From assembly GCA_012845835.1 (NCBI GenBank), contig JABAKD010000023.1:17352751-17416750 (forward strand): 64,000 nt of DNA. The letters run 5' to 3'. The position numbers and the translations under genes are program-made. The stretch comes from Undaria pinnatifida (Eukaryota; Sar; Phaeophyceae; Laminariales; Alariaceae). Below are positions 20,030 through 31,358 of this stretch, piece after piece; the stretch's first letter is position 1; each line of letters starts with the position of its first letter. The notes beneath the pieces were generated by a model. That model ran no database searches and was not told where the DNA came from. It saw only the letters and a program-made list of their open reading frames with translations.

Positions 20030-23000
20030 AGGGGCAATCTCTTGCAAAGTGGTGCTCGGCGAAACAAGTCATGCAGCGGGGTCCAAACGATTTACGACCA
20101 GCATCTCGCTGCTCCTTAGAATCGAATGAAATTTAAAACGGGAAGTCATTTGCGTTGTTAGATCTACCCGATGTGGTATTTCCCTACTGTAAATACGTGG
20201 CCGAAATCATCGTGGTCCCCAAAATAATCGTCCGACGCCACCGACATCACCCCGGCGTGCTGCCTACCACGGTATCCCGTATACTGATGAGAGTAAGACC
20301 GTCAAACCCCTAGACCTCGAGGGGAAACGGACGCCATCGTACTGCTGAGCGATAGGTCCTCTAAAACACGCATCAACTCGTCATAGCTATCAAACGGCAG
20401 GGCTCTCAAATTACTTTTGGCAAATATCTGAGCACCAAGACTGGCGTACTGATAGTCGATACATGGCTTCACCGCTATCTGAATAGCCCCCTAATCAGAA
20501 GCTACCTGTCCGAAACACCTTACAAGTGAAACCAACAAACGCATCTGACCCCAGAAATCAGAAAACGGGGTTCCAACTTCACTTGTGAGATATTGCAACG
20601 TTTGCATGATGTGGGCAGGAGTAACATTGCTCAAACCTCGGCATAATGCGCGGATGACATGCTCCAACACAACTGGACCCGGTTGCCTGGCATCCAGCAT
20701 ACGGCCGTCTTGGGCAAACGAGTCATCGACCATGCCTTTTACTTTAGAGGCCTGCGAGTAAGTGCTGCGGACAGCAAGGGAAACATGGCGTTTCCGACAG
20801 GTTTCCCAACCCCGTACTCAATTGGTAGGGTGCGTTTTCTCACAAGCTACCCTCATAATGGCGACAAATTCTCTAACCCGCAGAGATAAATTGAACTAAA
20901 TCTGCCGCATTATGATTTGTATCAAACGGGAGTGACACCACGGGCATCATCACTTGCGTGTTCATGTTGGCATATGCTTTAGCTACAGAGGCTAGCTGGT
21001 CGGAGTTGGAAGCATTTCGGTAAGGCGGGGAGGGGTTCTTCTCCTGCTTGATAGCGGGAGTAGCAGCAAGAGGAGAAAGGTCGGTTTCACGTTTAACGTC
21101 CGGGGCAGATTGTGCATCTGCACCAACAGGCGCAGCCTCCGCGGGCACAGAAACCGATGCAGGGGCTAGTCCCCCGTCAACACCAAATCCAGAACAATTC
21201 TCCTCTACTGTAATACAATCTTTTTGATCGACACCAATACGTCCTACCCTACGTCCTACCCTACCCACCGCACTGTCATCCCCCAAAACAGCATTCTCCA
21301 AAACGGAATACCCGCACCTTTTCCGGCCACGCCCCTGGAAAGCCTGCTGGCGGTTGACAGCACCACCTACATCAATGCCCGACCCGCACCGGCTTAGAGG
21401 GCCTTTCGGCTTAAGTAATCCACCTTGAGGCAGAGGTTCCGGCGGAGGCAACAGCGGGAGCTGAGTAGACGGCTCCGGCGCCGGAGCCACTGGAACAGGC
21501 GGGGGCGGAAGCGGCATAGCTGGCGGAGCCTGGACAACAGGCGGCTGTGGGAACAACTGCCGCATGTGCCCATCCACCAGTAAAACGATGGACTCATCGC
21601 ACATACCCGGAGAAGCATCTTTAACCTTGTTAAACAAGGCCAACCGCTGCATCAGAGCGTCATCCGGTGCGGCTGAAGGCGCTCCCGGACCCGCTGCCAC
21701 AGGAATAGCGGCAGCGGTCGCAGTGATCGCGGTAGCCGCAGAGGCTGCCCACGCAGAGGCTGCCTCCGCAGCGGCCTGGTCGCTGGCAGATTTCTCCGCC
21801 AACTTGCGACGGGCTGTAGGACTAGAGAGCAGAGGTTTCTGCTCTTGGACCTACAGGTCCAGTACTGCAGCCTGAGCGGCAGCGCGTTGCACAGCGTCAC
21901 GCTTGCTGCGCAGGCGCCGCAACTCACCCTCCGCACTCTATTCGAGAGCGCGCGCGTGAACCACATCCGCCGTACTGGCAGTTGCGGACCCCGAGACCCG
22001 CTTGCCGGCGCCAGTCGGACGCCCAGCCGCCGCCGGAAGAGTCAGAATAGAATCCGAAGGCGGTGGCTTATCGGTTACCGCCCCGAATGACTCACCCTGT
22101 ACAACAGGATCGGGGGGCGGAGGGTCATCGGAATACGGAAGGGCAGCGTAAGGAGTTTGCAATCCTAAGGCTACACGCTGGTCAGGCAACGAGGAATAAT
22201 CGGGAGACATCGTGTCGGAGTCGTCACGAGATAAAGAAAGACCTATATTGGCACTGCTTTCCTCTTTTAGTTCCTGGTTCTTTTTGTATTCTGATTGTCG
22301 TTCATCGTGCAACTTGCGGTCAAAACGTTCGTCCGATGATCCGTCAACAGCAGTGGAGCGCACAGGTTCGACCGCGTGGCCCCCACGGCGCGCAAGGTCG
22401 GCCACGCGGACTTTCCTCCCACCCGTCTCGGCGACCGTGGACGCGGTCAAATTAACATCAGCTAGAAAGAGTCCTACGGCTAAATTTTTCTGCTCGAGGG
22501 AGAGTCCCGTCATGCCGTGTGAAAGGGCGGCATCATGCTCAGCACGAGACTCTCTAAACAAAAATTTGGCATGGTCGTCCCCACCACTCAGCCGGCCGCC
22601 AGTAGGCTGGACGGCGGAACAGCGGCGGTGCCCTTCCCCGGTCCCGCCGGTTTGAAAACCGGTGGGACAGCCGGCGCTCCCGCTGACGCAGTGGAGACCA
22701 CATCTTGGTAAGAGCGACTACGCGGGCGGGGAATAGCGACAGCCGGGGAAAGAACTAGAGGGGAAGGGACGGGACACGATTGCCCGAGGGAGGAGACGGA
22801 ATGTTTTTCTCGGTAAGCACGCAAATAGATGAGGTACCCTGCGGGAGCCGCGGTGTATCACCGGCTCTACGCTGACGCCCCAGGGAACGCGGGCTACTGC
22901 GTGCCCTTACCCGGCCCTCCCCTCCGGTGCCGCGACCGCTCGTACCGCGACGAGCGATCTCAGCAAGGGAGAGACGAGAAACGCCCCTAGTGGACGGCCC

Positions 23001-23195
23001 CTCTCGGGGTGATTCAGCGGGACCGCTAGATCGGTCCCCAGGCAAGTCGGGAGCCGAAAACGACCCCATAGCACGCGCTTGGGCGCGAGTGTGTCCCAAC
23101 TTGAGCGCGAGGGTGTGCTGGACACCCTTTCTCATCTCCTGACTCAACACGCTCTTGATGGACGCGGGCGAGCCAGGAGGAGACTGAAACGACAT
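20030..23195 (-). pseudogene. gag: E0 gag with CCHC zinc knuckle
   Basis: The start is taken at the minus-strand ATG 23195 (MSFQSPPGSPASIKSV). A long Arg/Ser/Pro-rich N-terminus runs through 22824-22588 and 22561-21938. An Ala-rich probable coiled coil (SASDQAAAEAASAWAASAA, about 21800-21740) and a Pro-rich stretch (about 21550-21430) follow. A capsid-like part (VIRALCRGLSNVTPAHIMQT ... TPFSDFWGQMRLLV, about 20660-20540) resembles the E1/E2 capsid-like part. The terminal knuckle CMTCFAEHHFARDC (about 20085-20044) is an intact C-X2-C-X4-H-X4-C. Frameshifts separate the parts. The gag architecture shared with E1/E2 supports the idea that E0-type elements could package E1/E2 RNA. Confidence 0.78.
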
Positions 23196-24352
23196 TTGAA
23201 CGCTGAACCGAGGAGCCAAAAGAGGGTAGAGGCTGCCGAAGACGCTATTGTGGTGAAAGTGGTTATCGCGGGGCTGATCCTCACTAAATGCGGGGATCTG
23301 TTCTGCAATTACCGTCAACCAAATGAACAGATTCTTCTCTCTCTTGCAAACCACTCACAATTCAAGGCACAAGGTTATTTTTATCGTCTTTTTATTGCTT
23401 CTGGTTGGATGAGAGCTGGAGACGAGATGCACTGACAGAGGGGCGGGCGGTGACCCTGCTGCGCGGCGCCCTCAATTTGTTCCGATTATACTCTTCCATA
23501 AAGAAGGGGTACTCAACGGGTGCCTCACCTTGCCTACAAAGCTGTCCCGTGCGAGCAGTCTAGCTTCCCGACATCCTGTACTAGCCTCTCATGTCTCCTG
23601 CTGGCAACAACTCTCTGAATCAGCTTTATTCTGCAACGATATCTACGAGACCACTGCTGTTCGTTAGCCTACTGCCGTGCAAGTTCCCACATACTCCTGG
23701 TAAATCATCTCTTTGGTCCACGCTTACCGTAGCTCGGATTCCTTTCTACGCTCACTCAAGTTGTTGTACCGCCCCGTTTTACCGCATCTACGTATTCCTA
23801 TCCTCTGATTGGACCATATAAATACTAATATCTTCATTAAAAGATCCACAAGATTCGTGCTGACACGGGCGCCCGGGAATCTGCCAACATTGGCAGGAAG
23901 GAATAGCCTGCCAACACAAAAAACGCCTGCATAACCTACTCTGCAGAACCACATTTCAATTTGAAAAAGACCACGAAGTACACCTGCCCGCACACTCTGC
24001 CCACAGAGCTAACACACGTAGCAGCACGTAGCAGCACGTATCGGCGGACCCGCAGTGGTTAACCCCAAGGTATCTACGTGGCTGAGAACCGCGAGCAGCA
24101 TGGAGGCTGCTGCAAGTGCTGCTGCCAGTCTTGCGAGCTCGGCTTTTCCTTGCCGCCTTGCGAGACGGACGAAAGTGATGCACCGGTGACCTCGCTAGGC
24201 AAGGCGTGGAGTGCAGTCTCGGATGAAAGACATGCACCCGCGACCTCGCTAGGCTTGAAGTTGAGTAGCGAGGAGCCTATGGTGGTAGATGACCAGGCAG
24301 CTCCTTACAACGACAACTCAGCAGCAAGACGGTTGCAGTTTCCCCGGCGCCG
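23196..24352. other. Spacer between E0 and repeat R1
   Basis: Contains the region upstream of E0 gag and unassigned DNA. A short CGTAGCAGCA tandem repeat lies near 24010-24045, and ACCTCGCTAGGC occurs twice near 24188 and 24242. An ATAAATA-type AT-rich string is at 23815-23830. I could not find the E0 5' LTR. No supported gene. Confidence 0.4.
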
Positions 24353-24619
24353 CTTATCAGAGGGCCAGCGGCACGATACTCTTGAAATAGTACAGGACGT
24401 AAAGATGGCAAGCTGATACTTCCAGAAAGACAAGAAATCCGGGAGCTCAAAGCAGTGCAGATGACACCCTCCCCCAAATAAGAAACCCGCAGCCCCAGCC
24501 AGGATTCCAGTTTCTCGCTATCAAATACGAAACTGATACTTGTACAAGTAGGTGTAGTGCAGATAGATTATTCTAGCCACAATGCTGTTCATACAGCAGG
24601 AGTGGCAGAAATGAAATAT

Positions 24620-25568
24620 TAATAACGGGAAAAAAGGAAGAAACCAGAATAATTCTGGCCGAGGATGAATTTCTTATTTGAGACAGGGTGAGTTCTACAC
24701 ACTATCTTCAGCACAGCGCCTCTCAATTATCTTTCCTTCCTGGTAAGGTACAAGTACGAGCCTTGCTTTCCTATTTATATCCCTGGGTGTTTTTTTACAT
24801 TCATGTCGTGCACTATTGTGCACTACTACTACAAGTAGTGTAGTGCTGTATCCCATGATATGTACAACGGCAAGCATCACCAACCAGCCCCAACACAGTG
24901 TTTTTTTCATGCCTTTGTGATACAAATGTTGTCGTTGCTATACAACGCGTTTCTTTGTGCGTTGAACTCCTTGGTGTGTATCGAATGGATGAAGTAGGGC
25001 TTTCGGTGACAATATTCGACTGGGAAGCGATGCGGGTGGTTCCGCCAAAATAGACGACACGAACACCACAAATAATAGGACCCACGTAAGTAACTCTACT
25101 TCAACCAAATGATTGGCGATGCTTCTGAAAAACATTTCTTCTTCCAATACAGACATTTTTGTGTGGTGTATGTCTTGACACTGAAACGTTCTTGCCGCCC
25201 GGCGACATCCAGCACCCCCATCATGCCCGGCGAAGAAAGAGAAATATCAGGGGGGTGGGGAATAGCTACGAGCAGGGACCAGGTAACCCCCCCCCCCTTC
25301 TTCTTTCCCTCTCCCCAGGTATGGAAAAGAAGGAAAACATGGGAGGGGAAAAACACAACAAAAAGGGCTCACAATTTTGTCGACAACGGTAGTAGTATCG
25401 CTGTTGCCCCCCCCCCCCCCCCCCCCGAGATGAAACAGACAATCAAACCCAGGGCCACACAAAACCAAACGGCCGGCTCGCAAGCGAAGCAAAAACATAA
25501 ACTCGTACGGTCTTCATTCTTTGTGAACTAACTAAAGGCAAACTTGACACGACACTGCAGACGCTAAC
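24620..25568. other. R1 5' non-coding part with poly-C tracts
   Basis: AT-rich sequence followed by two long C-runs (near 25288 and 25407) and a C/T-rich stretch. R2 has the same pair of tracts near 51255 and 51375. No coding signal. Confidence 0.5.
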
Positions 25569-26290
25569 CTACCACACCAAGATGGGCCGGAGTGCACTTT
25601 TCACATTCACACCATGAACACCACCGCTTTCCGTCTGATCTAGTTTTTTCCCAGTTCTGCAGGTCTCGGGCCGGTGCTTTTCTAGCGGCACATTGCGCGT
25701 TGGGGCCGCCCCTCCCTCCCACGCGGGGCAGGGTGAGCCTCCTGGTACGCGCCTTCTTGCCGACTGTGGCCGCGGTGAAAGAAAATATGAGGGCCCCGGA
25801 ATGGGCCCTTGGGCTTCTTGGGCGTCTGTTGACGGAGCCAAACTACCCAGCCTCATCCCCGCCGCCGCCAAAATCCAACATATTTGCAGCTGACGCCGAC
25901 ACGCCTACACCTGCCGCTGCGCCCCCCCCGCCACTGCCGCCACGAACGCCAACAATACCTGCTCCATACCAACTCCGCGGAACAGCAGGGGAAACAGCGC
26001 CACCGACAACACCCGAAATCATCGCGCCCCCGTCAGCTTCCTGCAGCCTAGCACGCAATGCAGCATGCCGATGACAAATAGAGATCATCGTATTCTTAAC
26101 GTTGGCGTGCCCTTTGATTTCATCATAGTGATTCTGAAGTTGTTGGGAGGTCGACAAGATCAACCGGCCCCTCAGCCCGAGCATCAGGTCCCCACAATCT
26201 CTGAGAAAGGTCGCTTCTTTCACCAGTGTCTGCCACGTTGAGAGCAGAGACCCACCCAGGAAACATCAGGCTATCCGGTGACCAGCTGGC
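25569..26290 (-). pseudogene. R1 ORF1 remnant
   Basis: Minus-strand decayed copy of the R-family ORF1 best preserved at 59599-60609. Recognisable pieces: SQQLQNHYDEIKGHANVKNT, RHAALRARLQEADGGAM, a Gly/Ala-rich linker, and a C-terminal LEKHRPETCRTGK piece in another frame. The middle part (about 300 bp matching the GEEPVDLVGEP...RAEW segment of R3) is deleted, as in R2. The function is not recognised. Confidence 0.6.
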
Positions 26291-27716
26291 CGTGTCGCTT
26301 TAGATAATCTCAAACTCAAACTGATCGTAGCACGCTCCAATCTACTTCGACAGTCCGCGGTTCTTCGCAGCCATCCAAATGTCCCAGCGATAATTGAACT
26401 CCAGCAGATCGAGTGGGCCAGCGCAGGAGAAGCGCAATAGTAGCCTGCGGAGGTAACGATGAAAACCCTTCAAAAAAGGACAAACAGTTACAGCAGGCGG
26501 AAAACATATTGAACAGGTGTACGTCAGGTCCATCATAACACGAATTACCTGGTTGACCACCAAGCCGAGAAGAAAACTCAACATGTTACAAACACTGCAA
26601 CAAACGAAACCGTGCGGTGTACTTGACGGCAAATACTATGAGCATCGGGTTACGCCGTGAGGCCAATGGTATGGGTGGAAATGGTTGCTGGACCTCCTAG
26701 TGATAGGAAAGTCACGCAAATCAAACACATTAAGCCCCTGTACTGCTGGAATCTCTGACACAGCGACGAGTGGTGATCCCCGCTTTACGTTTCCCTGTTG
26801 CGTAGTACAGCGGCACGCCGCCAGGCTTGCTTAGATAACCAGCTTCGATGTGCTTGCGGAGCAGCTTCACGACCTCCAGTGCTTTCGGGCGCAGGGGAAT
26901 TTATCCCGATTTCGCATCGATCACGTCGCAGAACCGATCAATTACTGAATCAAAGCGAGTCAATAATCGTGTCCGCTCGGGCACCAACCGCCCACAATTC
27001 CGCAAGAAACACAGTTCATCTCTATCTCTATCTACTCTGCCACCTATTCCGACGGCATCTTTGCGCTTGAAGAGCACTTTCTACGTGCAGTTGGAAGCGA
27101 GATCGGCAGGAGCGTAATGGTCACGACACATGACCCCAGTACAGGCATTGTTTTCGACAACAGCTAAAGTCTCTCCATATCACTGATCCGAACGGCGACA
27201 CAAGTGACGTCAAAACCACTTGCCTCCTTGATGTCTTCCAGATTAACGATATAGCAAGCATCTCTCAACCAAGCCATGGGGGGCTTCAAGGAGCCGTGAC
27301 TCTACTTCACCAGGCGCGAGATAAGTAGAAGCGCGTGGAAGGTATCCAGGCGACCCTTGAGCATGTTTGGGCCACCCCTCTGATGATGCAGTTGGGCAAC
27401 AATCAACATGAATTCAGAACGCTCGAACAGAAAAAAATTGTATACAAAGCGCACATTGACGTCGAGCAGATTTCAGAAACAAACAAAACATATTTGCCAC
27501 CTCTGCAGAATTGCCACCGATCTCGTCTCCGGCTCTCAGGTCGCAAGCGCGGTCGTGACCAGCATCAAAGTCATACTCGTCGCCACCGTCCTCTTCGCCC
27601 TCGTCCGAGTCCGCATCATCTAAAAAAAAAAAGAAAAAAAAAGTTTGGTGTGTGTGACGAATACAAACGTCAGCAAGAGAATGAGGAACGCCAATGCGGG
27701 CAGGGCGTCAGACAAC
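26291..27716. other. R1 middle region
   Basis: No gene recognised. Several short frames (26798-27117, 27335-28000) have no counterpart conserved in the other R copies. R3 lacks about 26517-27468 and R2 lacks everything beyond about 27225, which marks this area as deletion-prone. Confidence 0.4.
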
Positions 27717-28160
27717 TCAGCTCAAATTCTTCCAAGGACGGTGTAAGGCATTACCTAGCGAGCCCACCACGTGGCAAGGTGCTTCGGTGGCGAAGAAGTC
27801 GGGGTCATCGTTGTAAGCGGCACTTGCATTCGGGTTCGGCGACGGTGCTGGTGTCGCAGGGGAGGGTGTCCAATCGGCCGCAACGCGAACATGGGCAACG
27901 TCCCACAGAACAAGCCTGTCACTGCCGCCGCAGATTTCCTTCATCGTCACACGACCCACACCCGCGAAGAAAGGTGCCTCCTTGTGTGCTGCGTACGTAG
28001 CAGGCTTGACCGCGTCGCTCACTTTGACTACGACGTTCTTCTGGCCGCCAGATTGACGTGATCGAGGACGCCACCGAAGCAAAGATCCAGTGGTAGTCTC
28101 ATGGCCCTGTACGTTCCCAACACCAACACAACTGGCATGGTTGTTGCTGTGGAGTCGCAC
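27717..28160 (-). CDS. R1 ORF2, conserved unknown protein
   Basis: A 147-codon minus-strand frame, matched by 148 codons at 56435-56881 in R3. The two differ by a few residues and one in-frame three-base indel (GGSDR against GGGGDR). The central part reads FFAGVGRVTMKEICGG and LVLWDV, loosely like small beta-barrel domains found in some transposases. The tail is Pro/Ala/Asn-rich (ADWTPSPATPAPSPNPN). I do not recognise the family. The frame could extend upstream. Preservation between copies fits either coding function or recent spread. Confidence 0.35.
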   Translation of the reverse strand: MRLHSNNHASCVGVGNVQGHETTTGSLLRWRPRSRQSGGQKNVVVKVSDAVKPATYAAHKEAPFFAGVGRVTMKEICGGSDRLVLWDVAHVRVAADWTPSPATPAPSPNPNASAAYNDDPDFFATEAPCHVVGSLGNALHRPWKNLS

Positions 28161-28446
28161 CTAGAGTTCCATCGCAAAATAGACCAGGTTTGGGGGGTGA
28201 TACCAGGTTAACTCGCTTGAGATGCGGATGTGCCGTGCATGTTGTTGGTTTAGATTATGCGAGAAAAGAGGTCTCGATGAAAGTGGTACAGACCATCCCA
28301 ATTGCATCTGTGTTCCCGGCGGCAAAATGGTCGGAACCGGGCCGCGTATGGGATCCTTCAATATCTCGATCTCCACGTAAACGAGAACGGACGCGTAATC
28401 ATCCAGGCAGGCATAATCTACCCGTGACGGCCGGCACCGTAAGGAT

Positions 28447-28453
28447 TATAAAA
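28447..28453 (+). promoter_or_regulatory. TATA-like box in R1
   Basis: TATAAAA in a conserved ATTATAAAAGGCAGGCATCA context, also at 57164-57170 in R3. It would direct rightward transcription, away from ORF2. Inferred from sequence only. Confidence 0.25.
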
Positions 28454-29084
28454 GGCAGGCATCATTAACATTCCACATGCCAGCAGATTCAAGAGCATGG
28501 CGCCAACAATCTAGCTGGCAACAAGAAACGTTCGATAACCTACAACGAGCGTGAATAGGACACGCGCATAGCTAACTAGAGTAGTATCACCAGTTGGGCA
28601 TTGAGGGGAGAACTCCGGCGAGACAAGGGGAAGATCGGGTACGTGGGCAACTCTTTCCCACGCAAACTAGACACTATACCCGCCAGCGAAAGAGATGGCG
28701 TCTGCACCCAACAAGCTTTCGCGTGAGTCAGCGCGCCCACAGTGTTCGCAGCTTTGACCTCATCCAAATACGTCGCGTCTGACTTGGTGTTGACGCCAAG
28801 TCCACCATGATGTATGTCCTGGTACCAAATCACGCTGTTTTTTCACCTTGGAAAACGCAAGCGAGAATTTTCGATTTGAATACGCTTTGTGCCAGCTGCG
28901 AACTGCGGAACCAAGAAAACACGACTGCCGCATTTGTACCAGGTGCCAGTTATCATGTACCAGTCAACATATGCTCAGAACTATACATCACGTGTACGAG
29001 TGTGGAAGCTACGACAGCAAACAAGCTTCAGCAGAAGTAATAGCTTCAAAATAGATGGCGTAATTAGCCAGGCTGCTATTTACA

Positions 29085-29800
29085 CGAAAATAAAAAACTC
29101 GGGATACTTTGTACTGAAGCTAATGTACAATAAGGTAGTGTGCACCGTCTCCCAAATAAGAAAGCCAGCCTAGGTCGCTTTTTTATGTGCCTGGTATCTT
29201 TTAGGCGTCCTGTACTACTGCATCTGGTATCTGGCACGCGATTAATCAGAGGTCAGGTATGGTATATATATGCTACTACCAGGTACCAGGTATCGCATGC
29301 TCAGAGCTATAATACCTGGTGCCAGGTAGATTCGCGTACAACCAGCAGCGCACAAGCAGCAAGAGCAGTAGCCTACAATGACCTGGTACGACTCGTACCT
29401 CGTATCCAAATAACATTGCCGAAGACAAACTGCTGGTGTACAGCAGTACAGAGCACGAAAAAGCAGTACAGAGCACGAAAAAATAAACTTGGTAGTAAGA
29501 AAGCCAGGGCGATATTTAGCTACCGGAGTAAGAACCTCGGGAGTCAATATACTGAAGTTACCTGTGAGAACAAACCCTCTGCCAAATACGAAAGCCAACC
29601 TACTGCTGTAGGTCAGTATTCCCGTGCCTTACGATATACAGCAGTACTACAGCAGTACAAGACGCCCACCTGTGATATTAAAGGTGTAGTAATAAGCAAG
29701 CCAAGCTGACATTTTCAGGAAAAAAAGAAGCTCAGGAGCTGTTATACTGAAGTCAGTGTAGAACGTACCCCCTCGAAAATAAGAAAGTCAGATTACCGCA
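29085..29800 (+). repeat. Three ~75-bp TAAGAA-bounded motifs in R1
   Basis: Copies at about 29087-29173, 29527-29600 and 29720-29797 share CTCGGGA, TATACTGAAGT, AGTGTA, a CCCTC box and a closing AAATAAGAAAG. R3 has the same three at about 57810-57890, 58218-58295 and 58428-58505. Related single copies occur near each R end (30690-30776, 53395-53475) and start (24440-24490, 44190-44260, 53575-53640), and inverted ones near 24640-24715, 50640-50705 and 53750-53825. Confidence 0.7.
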
Positions 29801-30772
29801 GGTACCAAGTAAGTATGTTTCTTATCTGGTGTCCTGTAGTCTACTGCTTTAGTTTTACCATGGTACCAGGTACTGTATTAGATTCGCCCGTACAGCAGCA
29901 GGTAACAAACAGAAGTCTACGATAGAACCACTCATATCCGGCCTTGTGTAGCGTAGGTAGAGGGCTGTAAGGAAACTACCCCACCCGCTTGCTTCCCCAC
30001 TTGACGTGCTGGCTTTGACAGAATAGTACTCGTAATCTCGATGACTCGACGCGGCCCTGCTGTCAAAGTAGATGAAGTTGCACTTTGTTGCGGTTCGCTC
30101 TCCCGAGCGGATCCATCACCGCTGCCTCCACCGCTACTTTCATCACTACCTCCACCGTCACGATCTCCGCCGCTGCTGCTTCCAATGCCCCCACCGCTGC
30201 CTCCGCCATCAATACCCACCTCGTCGCATCGACAGATGGCAGGCTCCAAGAAACGAAACTAGTCACACTACAACAGTTGCTACAGGGAGGCGCCTTGGGT
30301 CGGGACCACGGAAACAAGCCCGGTGGTCGTAGGCTAGGAGAGCCGAAATTAGACTTACCAAAGCGTACATAGCCGCCACACCAGCATGGTGCTGGGGAGC
30401 CGGCTGTGGTGTTGGTTGTCTGGTGTCTGCGCTGCGCGCGGTCCCGCTTGCGGTCTCTATCCTTACGAAAAAATCCCCAGGTATAGACTAGACGCCGTGC
30501 CGTACTTCGGGCACGGATCCTATACATGGGGACATTCTCGGAAGGCATTAAAATAATCGCGCGAAGCGCGAAAAAGAGTTGGAGGCGTTTTGGAACATGG
30601 TAAAACATCATACCTGGTAAAAAATATCGCACATGCCTCCCTCTCATAAGAATGGGGCTCACACAACGCTTTTGCGGAGAAATAAGAACTTCTTAATTTT
30701 ATACTAAAGTTAGTGGGGGGCACACCGTTAAAAAAGAAGAAATTTAGCCAAAAAAAAACAAAACCTCGGTTT

Positions 30773-30776
30773 CTTA
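30773..30776. repeat. Target-site duplication of E2 (CTTA), left copy
   Basis: CTTA directly precedes the E2 LTR and recurs at 44120-44123. Confidence 0.85.
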
Positions 30777-31004
30777 TGTTAAATTAAAGGTGGGGGACAC
30801 AGAGTGCCCCCTGCAGGTCTGCCAATTGAGCAGGTCCTCAGAGAGTACTCACTTTCGTTCCTTCGTAGAGATGTAGCTTTATTCGTTTCCACCAGAGCCC
30901 GGGATAACTTTCCCGAATATAAAACGCCAACCTTATCATACGAAACCCATCCAAATGATCTCAAATTCAGATACTTACAGGCCTTTCGAGGCCGTATCTT
31001 AACA
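30777..31004 (-). repeat. E2 3' LTR with 41-bp deletion
   Basis: 228 bp. Apart from a 41-bp deletion it differs from the 5' LTR (43851-44119) at about six positions. The missing bases contain a 22-bp perfect palindrome that the other three LTRs keep (with one substitution in the E1 5' LTR). Confidence 0.88.
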
Positions 31005-31214
31005 CTAGCCCACCCTGATGAGTCGCATATGCAGAAATATGGGAGATTCGGGGAAACTCCGGTTCTACGAACTAGACCATGAGTCGAAGATGCGGCTCCT
31101 CAAAACCCACTCCCACACCTCTAACCGTCTGGCTATGAAGCCAGGAACACGCGAAGAAAAGCAGTAGAAAGAAACGCAGACCCTACAACAAGGCAACAGT
31201 CACCCATCAAAAAC

Positions 31215-31358
31215 CTGCCGCATGCCGCCGGTGTGGCGGGGGGGCAGAAAAGGCTCTAGAATCTGCCGCATGCCGCCGGTGTGGCAGGGGGGGCAGAAAA
31301 GGCTCTGAATCTGCCGCATGCCGCCGGTGTGGCAGGGGGGGCAGGAAAGGCTCTACGG
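31215..31358. repeat. 49-bp tandem repeat, three units, E2 3' tail
   Basis: Units start at 31215, 31263 and 31311 with CTGCCGCATGCCGCCGGTGT. E1 has two. The surrounding tail (31005-31906) shows no convincing gene; the polypurine tract AGGGTGGGCTAG is at 31005-31016. Confidence 0.85.

Larger units (their letters stand above)
2006..23195 (-). mobile_element. E0: old Ty3/gypsy-like element, minus strand, split by E1
   Basis: In minus-strand order the parts are gag (23195-20030), an uncharacterised protease/linker segment, RT (17991-16950), RNase H (16900-16400), then, after the E1 insertion (3490-15919), integrase (3489-2006). This is the gag-PR-RT-RH-IN order of Ty3/gypsy. Many frameshifts and stops show that it is dead. 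I could not identify its LTRs: the integrase C-terminus is cut off near 2006, and no matching terminal repeat was found around 23200-24350. Confidence 0.85.
24353..30776. repeat. R1: full-length copy of a ~6.4-kb repeat family
   Basis: R copies begin CAGAGGGCC(A/G)GCGGCAC and end AAACCTCGGTTTCTTA. R1 is the longest. R2 (44124-53497 minus copia) lacks the part matching about 27225-30500. R3 (53498-59340) lacks about 26517-27468 and the 3' end. R2 and R3 are joined head to tail, and the R1/R2 junction is the E2 insertion site. Contents: ORF1 on the minus strand, a poly-C region, ORF2 on the minus strand, a TATA-like box, a block of short ~75-bp motifs and a 3'-terminal hairpin region. No transposase or RT is recognised, so the mobility type is unknown. 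Confidence 0.8.

Noticed and set aside
23196-24352. 5' LTR of E0
   Set aside because: I compared this stretch by eye with 1280-2005 and found no shared terminal sequence. The E0 3' end is also truncated within integrase.
24078-24416. 112-codon plus-strand frame with a Cys-rich start
   Set aside because: It runs across the R1 start at 24353 and has no recognisable domain or copy elsewhere; most likely chance.
24353-30776. R as a Helitron
   Set aside because: R1 starts with TC after A and units are tandem, but the 3' end is CTTA and not CTRR, no hairpin sits about 10 bp from the end, and no Rep/helicase is seen.
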